The translations under genes and the position numbers were made by a program. This document shows, piece after piece, positions 7,984-16,092 of a DNA stretch of 64,000 bases (positions are counted from its first letter, which is position 1; each line of letters opens with the position of its first letter). The notes under the pieces are model-generated. The model saw only the letters and a program-made list of their open reading frames with translations. It was not told the origin of the DNA and did no database searches. Source of the DNA: an uncultured Sutterella sp. (GTDB lineage Bacteria; Pseudomonadota; Gammaproteobacteria; Burkholderiales; Burkholderiaceae_F); the NCBI GenBank assembly GCA_905197905.1, contig CAJKAP010000007.1:68739-132738 (forward strand). Direction: 5' to 3'.

Positions 7984-10494
7984 ATGACAGTAGAACAACA
8001 ACATCCCACCCAGATCACGCTCCCCGCTTTGGCGATTCGAGATGTGATCGTATTCCCATACAGCCGCTCTCCGATTTTCATGGGCCGTGATAAATCGATT
8101 GCAGCAGCTGATTTGGCTCGTGACCAATATGATTCTCAGATTATTTTGATCACGCAGACCAATGCCAAGGTGGATGATCCCCAGCAAGAGGATCTCTATC
8201 CAGTGGGGACGCTTGCTCGCGTCGAACAACTCCTCCGTTTGCCTGACGGCACCGTGAAGGCGCTCGTCTACGGTCTTGAACGCTACAAAGTGAAGCGTGT
8301 TTTCGAGGAAAAAGGCTCCTTGTTCGCGGAATGCGAAATTCTCGAAGTCGTTGAACCCAGCGAAAAAGAAAAGTCGCTCTATCTGCGCGCCTTGATGGAA
8401 GTCTGGCGTGCTTACGCCGAGATGGATCGTGCTCAGCTCGAGGTTTATAACAAGTACAAGGACGTCGATGATCTTGAACAGGTCGTTGGTCTTGTGCTCT
8501 CGAGCGCTAAGTTCAACACCGCTGAAAAGGCTGAATTGCTCGTTGAACCGAGCTGGGCTAAGCGTGTGGAACGTTTGACGGAACTTTTTGAACGCGAAGT
8601 GCAGTTGCGCGACATTCAGCAGCGCATCGACAGTCGCGTCAAGCGTCAGATGGAAAAGAACCAGCGCGAATACTTCTTGAACGAACAGATCAAGGCTATC
8701 CGTAAGGAACTGGCTGGTGGTGAAGACTCGCCAGAGGAAGAAAACGCCGCTGACGAATATAAGGAATTGGCTGAACGCATTGCGAAGGCCAAGCTCCCGA
8801 AGAAGGTTGAAGCCACGCTTCGTCAGGAATTAAAGCGCTTGCGTCAGATGCCCGCGATGAGCTCTGAAGCTACCGTGGTGCGCAGCTACCTCGATACGAT
8901 GCTTGATATTCCTTGGTCGGAAAAGTCGCGCATTTCTCGCGATTTGGCTCGTGCTGCGAAGATCCTCGACGAAGACCACTCTGGTCTTGAAAAGGTCAAG
9001 GAACGTATTCTTGAATACCTTGCTGTGCAAAAGCGCGTGGGCAAGGTGAAGTCGCCTATTTTGTGCTTGGTTGGGGCACCTGGCGTGGGTAAAACCTCGC
9101 TCGGGGAATCCATCGCTCGCGCAACGGGTCGCAAGTACGTGCGTGTCGCCTTGGGCGGTGTGCACGATGAAAGCGAAATCCGCGGTCATCGTCGTACCTA
9201 CATCGGTTCTATGCCTGGTCAGATCATCAAGGGCATGATCCGTGCTGGTGTGAAGAATCCGCTCTTCTTGTTGGACGAAATCGACAAGATGGGAATGGAC
9301 TACCGTGGAGACCCGTCCGCAGCGCTCTTGGAAGTGCTCGATCCGGAACAGAATTCGACTTTCCAGGACCACTATGTGGAAGAAACGTACGACTTGTCGG
9401 ACGTGATGTTTGTGGCCACGTCTAATAGCTACAACATCCCGGGACCTTTGCTCGATCGTATGGAAGTCATCAGCCTCTCGGGCTACACCGAAGAGGAAAA
9501 GCTTCACATTGCTCGCAACCACTTGTTGCCCAAGCAATTGAAGTTAAATGGCTTGAAGCCCGCTGAAGTGGACTTCACGGACGAAGCCATTCTTGACATC
9601 GTTCGCTACTACACTCGCGAAGCGGGTGTGCGTGGTCTCGAACGCTCGATCGGTAAGGTCTTGCGTAAGATCGTCTTGAAGACGGAACAGGAAGCCGCGA
9701 AGCCGCAGAAACTTCGCCGCATGAAGGGCACGAGTGTGAAGAAGCAGGTGACGAAGGTCACTTCGGAAAACTTGGGGACCTTCTTGGGTGTGCGTCGCTA
9801 CACGGTCGAATACGCGAAGAAAGATCCGCGTATTGGTGTGGTGAACGGCTTGGCTTGGACTTCGGTTGGTGGCGATTTGCTCAACATCGAAGCGCAAACC
9901 TTCCCTGGCAAGGGTCATATCCAGAGCACGGGTAGCTTGGGCGACGTGATGAAGGAAAGTGTGCAGACCGCACGCTCCGTGGTGCGCTCGCGCGCTCGTG
10001 AGTTAGGTATCGAAAACGAAACCTTCTACTCCACGGACTTGCACGTGCACTTCCCAGATGGCGCAACGCCGAAGGATGGTCCTTCTGCTGGTGCCGCGAC
10101 GACTACCGCGATCGTCTCTGCGATGACGAAGATCCCGGTGCGTAGCGACATCGCGATGACGGGTGAAATCAACTTGCACGGTGAAGTGTTGCAGATTGGC
10201 GGCCTCAAAGAGAAGTTGCTCGCTGCAGTGCGCGCTGGTTGCAAGACGGTGTTGATCCCGAAAGACAACGTGCGTGACCTCGAAGATATGCCTGAGACCG
10301 TTGAAAAGTCCTTGCGTATCGTTCCGGTGACGACGATTGATGAAGTCTTGAAGGAAGCGCTCGTCGAGATGCCAAAACCCCTTCCTGAAAAGAAGGAAGA
10401 GAAGAAGGCTGACGCAGAGAAGGCGAGCGACGTAGTTCCGCCGAAAAAAAGCCGAACCACAAAGCGTAAAGCCACTGTGAATGCGGTAAGCTAA
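7984..10494 (+). CDS. lon: Lon protease, ATP-dependent serine protease
   Basis: An 836-residue LonA that degrades misfolded and regulatory proteins in the cytosol. The N-terminal substrate domain runs to about 210, followed by coiled coils and an AAA+ module with Walker A GAPGVGKT at 364-371. The protease domain holds the catalytic dyad S701 (PKDGPSAG) and K744 (GGLKEK), 43 residues apart as in E. coli. The ATG at 7984 fits Lon N-termini; a TTG nine bases upstream is less likely. The C-terminal tail (about 45 residues) is Lys/Glu-rich and longer than usual, ending in KSRTTKRKATVNAVS. It is driven by the sigma-32 promoter at 7892-7918. Confidence 0.98.
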   Translation: MTVEQQHPTQITLPALAIRDVIVFPYSRSPIFMGRDKSIAAADLARDQYDSQIILITQTNAKVDDPQQEDLYPVGTLARVEQLLRLPDGTVKALVYGLERYKVKRVFEEKGSLFAECEILEVVEPSEKEKSLYLRALMEVWRAYAEMDRAQLEVYNKYKDVDDLEQVVGLVLSSAKFNTAEKAELLVEPSWAKRVERLTELFEREVQLRDIQQRIDSRVKRQMEKNQREYFLNEQIKAIRKELAGGEDSPEEENAADEYKELAERIAKAKLPKKVEATLRQELKRLRQMPAMSSEATVVRSYLDTMLDIPWSEKSRISRDLARAAKILDEDHSGLEKVKERILEYLAVQKRVGKVKSPILCLVGAPGVGKTSLGESIARATGRKYVRVALGGVHDESEIRGHRRTYIGSMPGQIIKGMIRAGVKNPLFLLDEIDKMGMDYRGDPSAALLEVLDPEQNSTFQDHYVEETYDLSDVMFVATSNSYNIPGPLLDRMEVISLSGYTEEEKLHIARNHLLPKQLKLNGLKPAEVDFTDEAILDIVRYYTREAGVRGLERSIGKVLRKIVLKTEQEAAKPQKLRRMKGTSVKKQVTKVTSENLGTFLGVRRYTVEYAKKDPRIGVVNGLAWTSVGGDLLNIEAQTFPGKGHIQSTGSLGDVMKESVQTARSVVRSRARELGIENETFYSTDLHVHFPDGATPKDGPSAGAATTTAIVSAMTKIPVRSDIAMTGEINLHGEVLQIGGLKEKLLAAVRAGCKTVLIPKDNVRDLEDMPETVEKSLRIVPVTTIDEVLKEALVEMPKPLPEKKEEKKADAEKASDVVPPKKSRTTKRKATVNAVS

Positions 10495-10512
10495 GAGTTA
10501 GCGTACGAAATG

Positions 10513-10559
10513 ATGCTTGCGTCATAGAGCTCAAAGCTCTCTACGCAAGCATTATTTTT
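10513..10559 (+). terminator. rho-independent terminator of lon
   Basis: ATGCTTGCGT pairs with ACGCAAGCAT, with an inner AGAGC/GCTCT stem, followed by TATTTTT. It separates lon from the HU gene. Confidence 0.85.
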
Positions 10560-10602
10560 ATCTGCGCTTCTCTTTTTGCCTTTTGAAGCGGATGATGACA
10601 CG

Positions 10603-10869
10603 ATGAATAAAGCAGACTTGATTGAGAAAATTGCGCTACGCGCGGACCTCTCGAAAGCGAAAGCAAGCGAAGCGCTCGATGCGATGTTAATTGAGATCGT
10701 GCTCGCGGTGAAAAAGGGCGATGATGTTCGCCTCACTGGTTTTGGCACTTTCAGTTCAGTAAAGCATGCTGAACGCGTTTATCGTACCCCGTTAGGGGAG
10801 GCAGTTCGCCCTGCGGGACGCCATCCCAAATTTAAGGTAGGCAAAATTTTCAAAGATGCTGTAAAATAG
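10603..10869 (+). CDS. HU-family DNA-binding protein with divergent DNA arm
   Basis: An 88-residue nucleoid protein of the HU/IHF family, starting MNKADLIEKIA. The dimerisation helices and the GFGTFS turn are typical. The DNA-intercalating arm is not. In place of the usual GRNPxTGE it reads YRTPLGEAVRPAGRHP, two residues shorter by alignment, although the proline thought to wedge between bases may be kept in RTP. A TTG at 10576 would add nine residues with no family support. Its place after lon is the usual hupB position, but the arm differs enough that I leave the symbol blank. Confidence 0.85.
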   Translation: MNKADLIEKIALRADLSKAKASEALDAMLIEIVLAVKKGDDVRLTGFGTFSSVKHAERVYRTPLGEAVRPAGRHPKFKVGKIFKDAVK

Positions 10870-10913
10870 ATTTTCTGCTTGGCAAAAAGATGCCGAACAG
10901 AAGAATCCTCGCT

Positions 10914-10989
10914 GGGTGCTTAGCTCAGTTGGTAGAGCGGCGCCTTTACACGGCGTAGGTCGGGAGTTCGAGACTCTCAGCACCCACCA
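10914..10989 (+). tRNA. tRNA-Val (anticodon TAC), CCA encoded
   Basis: A 76-base cloverleaf with acceptor stem GGGTGCT/AGCACCC, D arm TAGCTCAGTTGGTAGAGC, anticodon loop TTTACAC and T arm AGTTCGAGACT, with CCA encoded. It follows the HU gene by 44 bases and precedes the tRNA-Asp promoter. Confidence 0.97.
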
Positions 10990-11022
10990 GCAAAAAAAGT
11001 GTGGAATCTTCAGATGGAGACC

Positions 11023-11050
11023 TTGACAGGGCTCAAAAGTTCGGTATAAT
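11023..11050 (+). promoter_or_regulatory. sigma-70 promoter of the tRNA-Asp array
   Basis: TTGACA (11023-11028), a 16-base spacer and TATAAT (11045-11050): both hexamers are perfect. The first tRNA-Asp begins 31 bases after the -10. Confidence 0.92.
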
Positions 11051-11081
11051 TCTGCTTCTCAGTAACGACACTGCTCGGTAT

Positions 11082-11158
11082 GGAGTGGTAGTTCAGTTGG
11101 TTAGAATATCGGCCTGTCACGCCGAGGGTCGCGGGTTCGAGTCCCGTCCACTCCGCCA
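11082..11158 (+). tRNA. tRNA-Asp (anticodon GTC), copy 1
   Basis: A 77-base cloverleaf with acceptor stem GGAGTGG/CCACTCC, anticodon loop CTGTCAC and encoded CCA. It is identical in sequence to copies 2 and 3. Confidence 0.97.
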
Positions 11159-11186
11159 ACCTAAGCTGTGTCGAAACGCTCTGTGC

Positions 11187-11263
11187 GGAGTGGTAGTTCA
11201 GTTGGTTAGAATATCGGCCTGTCACGCCGAGGGTCGCGGGTTCGAGTCCCGTCCACTCCGCCA
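11187..11263 (+). tRNA. tRNA-Asp (anticodon GTC), copy 2
   Basis: Identical to copy 1 over its full 77 bases and separated from it by 28 bases. It is probably processed from the same transcript, since no promoter lies between them. Confidence 0.97.
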
Positions 11264-11353
11264 AACCTAATTCAGTGCGCAAAACGCACACCCAAAAGAT
11301 GAGTGAGCTCTGATGAACCATGCCAGAGTTCAGCGTCGCACCAGTTTTGGTGC

Positions 11354-11430
11354 GGAGTGGTAGTTCAGTTGGTTAGAATATCGGCCTGTCACGCCGAGGG
11401 TCGCGGGTTCGAGTCCCGTCCACTCCGCCA
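11354..11430 (+). tRNA. tRNA-Asp (anticodon GTC), copy 3
   Basis: Identical to copies 1 and 2. It is separated from copy 2 by 90 bases and followed directly by a strong terminator. Confidence 0.97.
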
Positions 11431-11443
11431 ACCATCTTTAGAG

Positions 11444-11480
11444 GTCCTGAGGTGAAAACTTCGGGACTTTTTCTTTTTCT
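11444..11480 (+). terminator. rho-independent terminator of the tRNA-Asp array
   Basis: GTCCTGAGGT pairs with ACTTCGGGAC around a GAAA tetraloop, followed by TTTTTCTTTTTC. It is a strong intrinsic terminator. Confidence 0.92.
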
Positions 11481-11652
11481 TCGCCCCCTCGTTTTCCCCA
11501 TTCTTTCTGAAATCCGCAAGGAAAAGTGCTTCAATTTCTCACTAAGCACGGTACTCGTGCGCAAAATTCGCTAAAATCTACCTCTAAACTGGCGTTTTGC
11601 GTTCTTTTAGAAAAGGCGCAAGAGAGCCACAAAATGAATGAAAGTGTATTCG

Positions 11653-11712
11653 TGAGATGCTTGTCATCTCATACTTTTTGTAGGTAAGAAGCGGTTTTTT
11701 AAGCTTCTTACC
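11653..11712 (+). promoter_or_regulatory. two hairpins in the ppiD leader
   Basis: TGAGATG/CATCTCA (about 11653-11671), followed within a few bases by TTTTT, resembles a small attenuator. A perfect 10-bp stem, GGTAAGAAGC (11683-11692) with GCTTCTTACC (11703-11712), lies 23 bases before the ppiD ATG. Their function is inferred. The rest of the 11481-11735 gap shows nothing I can name. Confidence 0.45.
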
Positions 11713-11735
11713 CGAGTCAAACCTTAGGGAAGACC

Positions 11736-13658
11736 ATGCTTGACGCATTTCGAACACATAAGCGCTGGCTGATGTTTATCGCCATGGTGCTGATTATTCC
11801 GAGTTTCATCGTAACGGGGATCTATAGCTATAACCGTATGCGACAGGCTGACGACGCCATTGCCAAAATCGGTGAAGTATCTATTACGCCACAGATGTTT
11901 GACCAGCAAAAGCGTCAGCAACTCGAAGAACTCCGCAATACGTTGGGGGATAGCTTCAAAGCCTCGATGCTCGATAACAAAGAAGGTCGTCAGGCCATCG
12001 TTGATCAGCTCGCCAATCAGGTGGCTATCGAACAGGCTGTGCAGCAAAACCACATCAACATCGGTGAAGCTGATGCTGTAGCCGTGATTAAGGCGACGCC
12101 CTCCTTCCAGGAAAATGGCAAATTCGTGCCCGCTCGCTATGAACAGTTCTTGCGTAGCCGTGCTACTTCTGACCAGCAGTTTGTGCAGCAGGTTCGTGGT
12201 GACTTGGCCCGTCAGACGCTCACCAACGGTGTGCTGGCTTCTTCCATCGTTCCAGAAGATACCGTGAAGTCCTTGCACTACGCCTTGACGGTAAAGAGCG
12301 ACATTCGTACGCGTACCTTCAACCAAACGCAGTACGCATCGCAGACGAACGTGACCGATGCGGACGTGAAGAAGTACTACGACGAACACACGCAGGCCTT
12401 CCAGGCTCCTGAAGAAGTTTCGATTCAGTACTTAGTCTTGTCCCCTGATGATATCAAGGTGACGACTAAGCCCAATGAAGACGAAATGCGCACCTACTAC
12501 GAGCAGAACAAGAACCGTTGGGGCGTGCCTGAAGAACGTCGCGCTAGCCACATCTTGCTCGCCTTTGATCCGAATAAGAAAGACGTCGAAGCCACTCGTA
12601 AGAAGGCTGAAGAAGTCTTAGCCAAGGTGAAGGCAGATCCCGATAACTTTGCTAAGTACGCCAAGGAATACTCTCAGGACCCGGGTTCCGCCCAGGAAGG
12701 TGGGGACTTGGACTTCTTTGGTCGTGGCATGATGGTCGCGCCCTTTGAAAACGCTGTCTTCTCTGCGAAGAAAGACGACATCGTGGGTCCAGTTGAAACC
12801 GAATACGGTTTCCACATCATCAAGGTGACGGATATTCGTCCTTCGACCGTGCGTCCTTATGAAGCTGTGCGTGGCGAAATCGAAAAGCAGTACCAGTCGC
12901 AGGAAGCAGTGCGTGAATTTGCCCAGAAGGCTGAAGATTTCACGAACATGAGCTACGAGCAGCCTGATAGCTTGGATCCGATCGCTGAAAAATTCGGCTT
13001 GAAGGTTCAGACGGCTGATGGTATCACGCGTGATGGCGCAACGAACCCCGCTCTTCGCACGTTGATTACGGAACACGTCATTGAAGCGCTCTTCTCGGAC
13101 GAATCCTTGAAGGATAAGCACAACACCTCCGCTATCGAAGTGCGCCCGAACGTCTTGGTGACCGCTCGTGTGACGAAGCATTTACCCAAGCGAGTTTTGC
13201 CGCTCGACGATGTGAAGGATGAAATTCAGGCTCACTTGCAGCGTGAAGCCGCTTCCAAGTTGACCGCCGCCGCGGGCGAAAAGCTCTTGGCTGATTTGAA
13301 GGCCAATCCTCAGCAGTCGCTCGATGGCTTTACTGAAAAGGCCACGGTGAGCATGCAGGCTCCTGGCGAATTCCCGCGTGAAGTGATTTTGCGTGTCGCC
13401 TCCGTTCCTGCTAAGGGCTTGCCAGCCTTCACGGGTATCGCTTTAGGCGATGGCTCCTACATGGTGATTCAGGTGCTCTCGCACGAAGTCACGGAACCCA
13501 AGCCAGCTGAATTGACGAGCATTCGCAACGAGCTCTCGCAACTCTATGGTCGCACGGAAGTCGTGGCCTACTTGAATGCCTTGCGTCAGTCCTTGGGTGA
13601 AAAGATCTTGCGTCCTGCCTTCATTGAAGGGGATGAAACCAATAGCGATGAAAACTAA
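11736..13658 (+). CDS. ppiD: PpiD-type periplasmic folding chaperone (SurA N-like and parvulin domains)
   Basis: A 640-residue inner-membrane-anchored chaperone facing the periplasm. A single N-terminal transmembrane segment spans about residues 12-30 (LMFIAMVLIIPSFIVTG), followed by a SurA-N-like helical domain. A parvulin PPIase domain sits at roughly 265-365 (RRASHILLAF to YGFHIIKV), and an extended C-terminal domain follows. In the family, PpiD assists outer-membrane and periplasmic proteins leaving the Sec translocon. The gene ends the proteostasis block, has its own structured leader, and is closed by a strong terminator. It is slightly longer than E. coli PpiD. Confidence 0.93.
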   Translation: MLDAFRTHKRWLMFIAMVLIIPSFIVTGIYSYNRMRQADDAIAKIGEVSITPQMFDQQKRQQLEELRNTLGDSFKASMLDNKEGRQAIVDQLANQVAIEQAVQQNHINIGEADAVAVIKATPSFQENGKFVPARYEQFLRSRATSDQQFVQQVRGDLARQTLTNGVLASSIVPEDTVKSLHYALTVKSDIRTRTFNQTQYASQTNVTDADVKKYYDEHTQAFQAPEEVSIQYLVLSPDDIKVTTKPNEDEMRTYYEQNKNRWGVPEERRASHILLAFDPNKKDVEATRKKAEEVLAKVKADPDNFAKYAKEYSQDPGSAQEGGDLDFFGRGMMVAPFENAVFSAKKDDIVGPVETEYGFHIIKVTDIRPSTVRPYEAVRGEIEKQYQSQEAVREFAQKAEDFTNMSYEQPDSLDPIAEKFGLKVQTADGITRDGATNPALRTLITEHVIEALFSDESLKDKHNTSAIEVRPNVLVTARVTKHLPKRVLPLDDVKDEIQAHLQREAASKLTAAAGEKLLADLKANPQQSLDGFTEKATVSMQAPGEFPREVILRVASVPAKGLPAFTGIALGDGSYMVIQVLSHEVTEPKPAELTSIRNELSQLYGRTEVVAYLNALRQSLGEKILRPAFIEGDETNSDEN

Positions 13659-13682
13659 TCGCGCTAGGTGATCTTTGAAGAT

Positions 13683-13714
13683 AGGCTCTCGTTAACTCGG
13701 GAGCCTTTCTTTTT
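13683..13714 (+). terminator. rho-independent terminator of ppiD
   Basis: AGGCTCTCG pairs with CGGGAGCCT and is followed by TTCTTTTT. Confidence 0.88.
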
Positions 13715-13721
13715 GGACGCA

Positions 13722-13761
13722 AAAAAGTCGATCAGCTCATCCATAGCATGATCGACTTTTT
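13722..13761 (-). terminator. terminator of the FGGY kinase gene, likely bidirectional
   Basis: AAAAAGTCGATCA (13722-13734) pairs perfectly with TGATCGACTTTTT (13749-13761). The minus-strand copy ends in a T-tract just after the kinase stop codon. Confidence 0.85.
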
Positions 13762-13782
13762 CTTGAAGTTTAGAGCGCGTTT

Positions 13783-15333
13783 TTAGGCGGGTTCTCGCAT
13801 CGACACTAAGCGCGAGAAGGCAGCCTTCATATCTTCGCGCACCAGCGTATTACGTGCTTCATAGAGGCGACGATAGCGCTTGGTGAGCTCAGCATCAGGG
13901 TGGTATTCTCCATCGAGCGAAATGTTCGCTTGGAGTGTGGCCACCACGTCCTTTTCTTCTCCGATCGCGTAAGCGCCTAAGATACAGTTGGTGAGCACTG
14001 CGCCACCAGCGTTCTTAAAGCGCACGATGTCGGCATTCAACATATGACTCTTAATCTGGTTCCAGAGCGGATCACGGCTACCGCCTTCGGTCACGGTGAT
14101 GCGATCAAGGTTGACGCCTGCGGCGCGATAGCTGTCCGCGAGCCCAATGTAGTCGTAACCAATGGCTTCTAAGACAGAGCGCCACATCACGAACTGATCA
14201 TCGTCCATCGTCATATTGAGGAAGCATCCGCTCGCTTCTTTCTCTTCACCCGAGCCGCCCGTTAAGTAGGGGAGGAACAGCACGCCGTTGCAACCTGCGG
14301 GGACCTTAGCAGCTCCTTCGCTCAAATGCTGATAGTAGCTCGAGTCGCCTTCCTTCTGGCAGACGTGGTCCTTAAACCAACGAAGGGAAAGACCACCCGT
14401 GCGCACAAAGCCCCAGTAGAAATAGGTGTTGGGGAGCGTGCCAGAATTGAAAATAAGACCCGTACCAGGGCGAGAGAGTTCAGGAATAATGCCCGAGGTG
14501 GACACACAGAACATAGCGCAAGTGCCAGCGACGTCAACGCCCTGGTTGGCGCAGAAAATCCCAGCGCCCAACATACTTTGCATCGTGTCACCCGCACCAC
14601 CCAACACAGGCGTGCCAGCTTTGAGCCCCGTGGCGGCGGCCATTTCTTCAGAAAGCCCCCCGATCTTGTCCCAAGGCTTCACAATGCGTGGCATGTATTT
14701 GCGATCGATGCCCAAGATTTCGAGCTGTTCATCAGACCAGACCTTCTTCTGAACGTCGTAGCCTAAACCCCAGCCAGACATGGCGCCCCAGTCAATAAAG
14801 GCATCTTCGCCCTTGAGGCCAGCCAAATTCATCAAAATGTAGGGAGCGTTATGAACGAACTTCACGCCGCGCTCAACGAACGCTTCATTGTTCTTCAAGA
14901 ACCAGCGAGCAAACATCGCGGGGAACATTGGAGAGGCAAGCGCATTGCCCGTTTCGCGACCCCAGATCTCAAGTCCGCGAGCGTTGAGGGCTTCAACGTC
15001 TTCTGTCGTGCGGCTATCGAGATAGTTCACATAAGGGGTGATGGCTTTACCGTTGGCATTCACACCAACAATACCGCAGATAATCCCGTCGCCCATGATG
15101 ACGCTCACATCTGCCGGGTCACGACCCATTTCTCGCAGAGAGTGTGCGCAATCACGCATGTTGGCAACGGTAATGTTGAGGAATTCATCCGCATCCATCT
15201 GAACCCAGCCGGGTTGCGGATAGTTGAGGGTGGTGGGGCGACTGTGACTCGTCAAACAGTTAAATTCTTCGTCATAGACGGCGACTTTGACGCTCTGTGT
15301 ACCCGCATCAAAACCCATGTAAAGCTTACCCAT
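13783..15333 (-). CDS. FGGY-family carbohydrate kinase, xylulokinase-like
   Basis: A 516-residue sugar kinase of the actin/hexokinase ATPase fold. The N-terminal FDAGTQSVK phosphate-binding loop is typical of the family. A GGAGDTMQSMLGAG stretch in mid-protein and an EGGSRDPLWNQI motif near the C-terminus match the xylulokinase/gluconokinase branch. It probably phosphorylates a pentulose or related sugar in the cytosol. No isomerase, sugar transporter or regulator sits beside it, so the substrate cannot be read from context. It has its own terminator and stands alone between ppiD and parE. Confidence 0.85.
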   Translation of the reverse strand: MGKLYMGFDAGTQSVKVAVYDEEFNCLTSHSRPTTLNYPQPGWVQMDADEFLNITVANMRDCAHSLREMGRDPADVSVIMGDGIICGIVGVNANGKAITPYVNYLDSRTTEDVEALNARGLEIWGRETGNALASPMFPAMFARWFLKNNEAFVERGVKFVHNAPYILMNLAGLKGEDAFIDWGAMSGWGLGYDVQKKVWSDEQLEILGIDRKYMPRIVKPWDKIGGLSEEMAAATGLKAGTPVLGGAGDTMQSMLGAGIFCANQGVDVAGTCAMFCVSTSGIIPELSRPGTGLIFNSGTLPNTYFYWGFVRTGGLSLRWFKDHVCQKEGDSSYYQHLSEGAAKVPAGCNGVLFLPYLTGGSGEEKEASGCFLNMTMDDDQFVMWRSVLEAIGYDYIGLADSYRAAGVNLDRITVTEGGSRDPLWNQIKSHMLNADIVRFKNAGGAVLTNCILGAYAIGEEKDVVATLQANISLDGEYHPDAELTKRYRRLYEARNTLVREDMKAAFSRLVSMREPA

Positions 15334-15511
15334 TAGGCGCTCCTAGTGATTTTTTTAAATAATTTTCTCGGAAATTTTTTAAGGATATAGTGTACCGAGA
15401 TTTAGGCGAAAAAGCGAATACACGAAAAGTGTCCGCTTTTTCAGGTGGCAAAGAACATATTTTTGCAGAAAAATCACGTGCTCGTGGCGGAAAACTGTAA
15501 GCACTCATGAG

Positions 15512-15548
15512 AAAAGCCGCGTGGCAGCAAATGTGTCAACACGGCTTT
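15512..15548 (-). terminator. terminator of the small membrane-protein gene
   Basis: On the minus strand AAAGCCGTG pairs with CACGCGGCTTT with one bulge, ending in TTTTC. It lies about 25 bases past the 15571 stop codon. Confidence 0.6.
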
Positions 15549-15570
15549 AAGGGATGAGAGAAAATTTGAA

Positions 15571-15780
15571 TTAGACGAGTGCCCAGTTATGCACTGCCGC
15601 CCAACCTAAGCGCATCGGCCAGTAAAAGGGCCAAATGATGGCGGACATCACACGCTGGGTGGTATCCACTGTTGCGCTCAACGAGGTGGGATCACAAGGT
15701 GCTGGCGTTCCCACAAAAAACGTCGCCAGTGCACCAACAATATATAAACCTGATAACCAAGAAACTGTATGAGACATCAT
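15571..15780 (-). CDS. small membrane protein, unknown
   Basis: A 69-residue peptide starting MMSHTVSWLSG; the second Met at 15777 is an equally good start. Two hydrophobic segments are visible, at about 8-25 and 45-62 (MSAIIWPFYWPMRLGW), joined by a polar loop. A terminator follows, which supports a real transcription unit, but the SD is weak and I recognise no family. It could be a small inner-membrane protein, or a spurious frame. Confidence 0.5.
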   Translation of the reverse strand: MMSHTVSWLSGLYIVGALATFFVGTPAPCDPTSLSATVDTTQRVMSAIIWPFYWPMRLGWAAVHNWALV

Positions 15781-16092
15781 TCAACGAAAACTAAGTCAAG
15801 TAAATTGAACTGTCTTTATATTTTAAAAAACGCTTTCCTTTCTAACCACTGCCATTCGTAGAAGACGGGAGAAGAAATTTGGAGGAGAGAAAATCCTTCT
15901 TAAGTGGTAGTGAGCTTCGTCTGTGCGAGTTAATTCTGCTCAATTTTCGGCCAAAAGATCCCGCCTTTTGGTGAAGAATCTGATCGAAGCGAAAAAAGCG
16001 TCAAACGCCGAGCGTTTTCGCCTTTCATCTTGGTGTCGGTTTGCTAAAATGCTTAGACCTTATTGGACTTTCGTCAGACGATTAGAGAATTT
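15781..16092 (+). other. intergenic region upstream of parE
   Basis: A stretch of 312 bases without a convincing gene, between the divergent small membrane gene and parE. A TAAAAT about 50 bases before parE could be a -10 element, but no clear -35 accompanies it. I see nothing else here. Confidence 0.5.
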
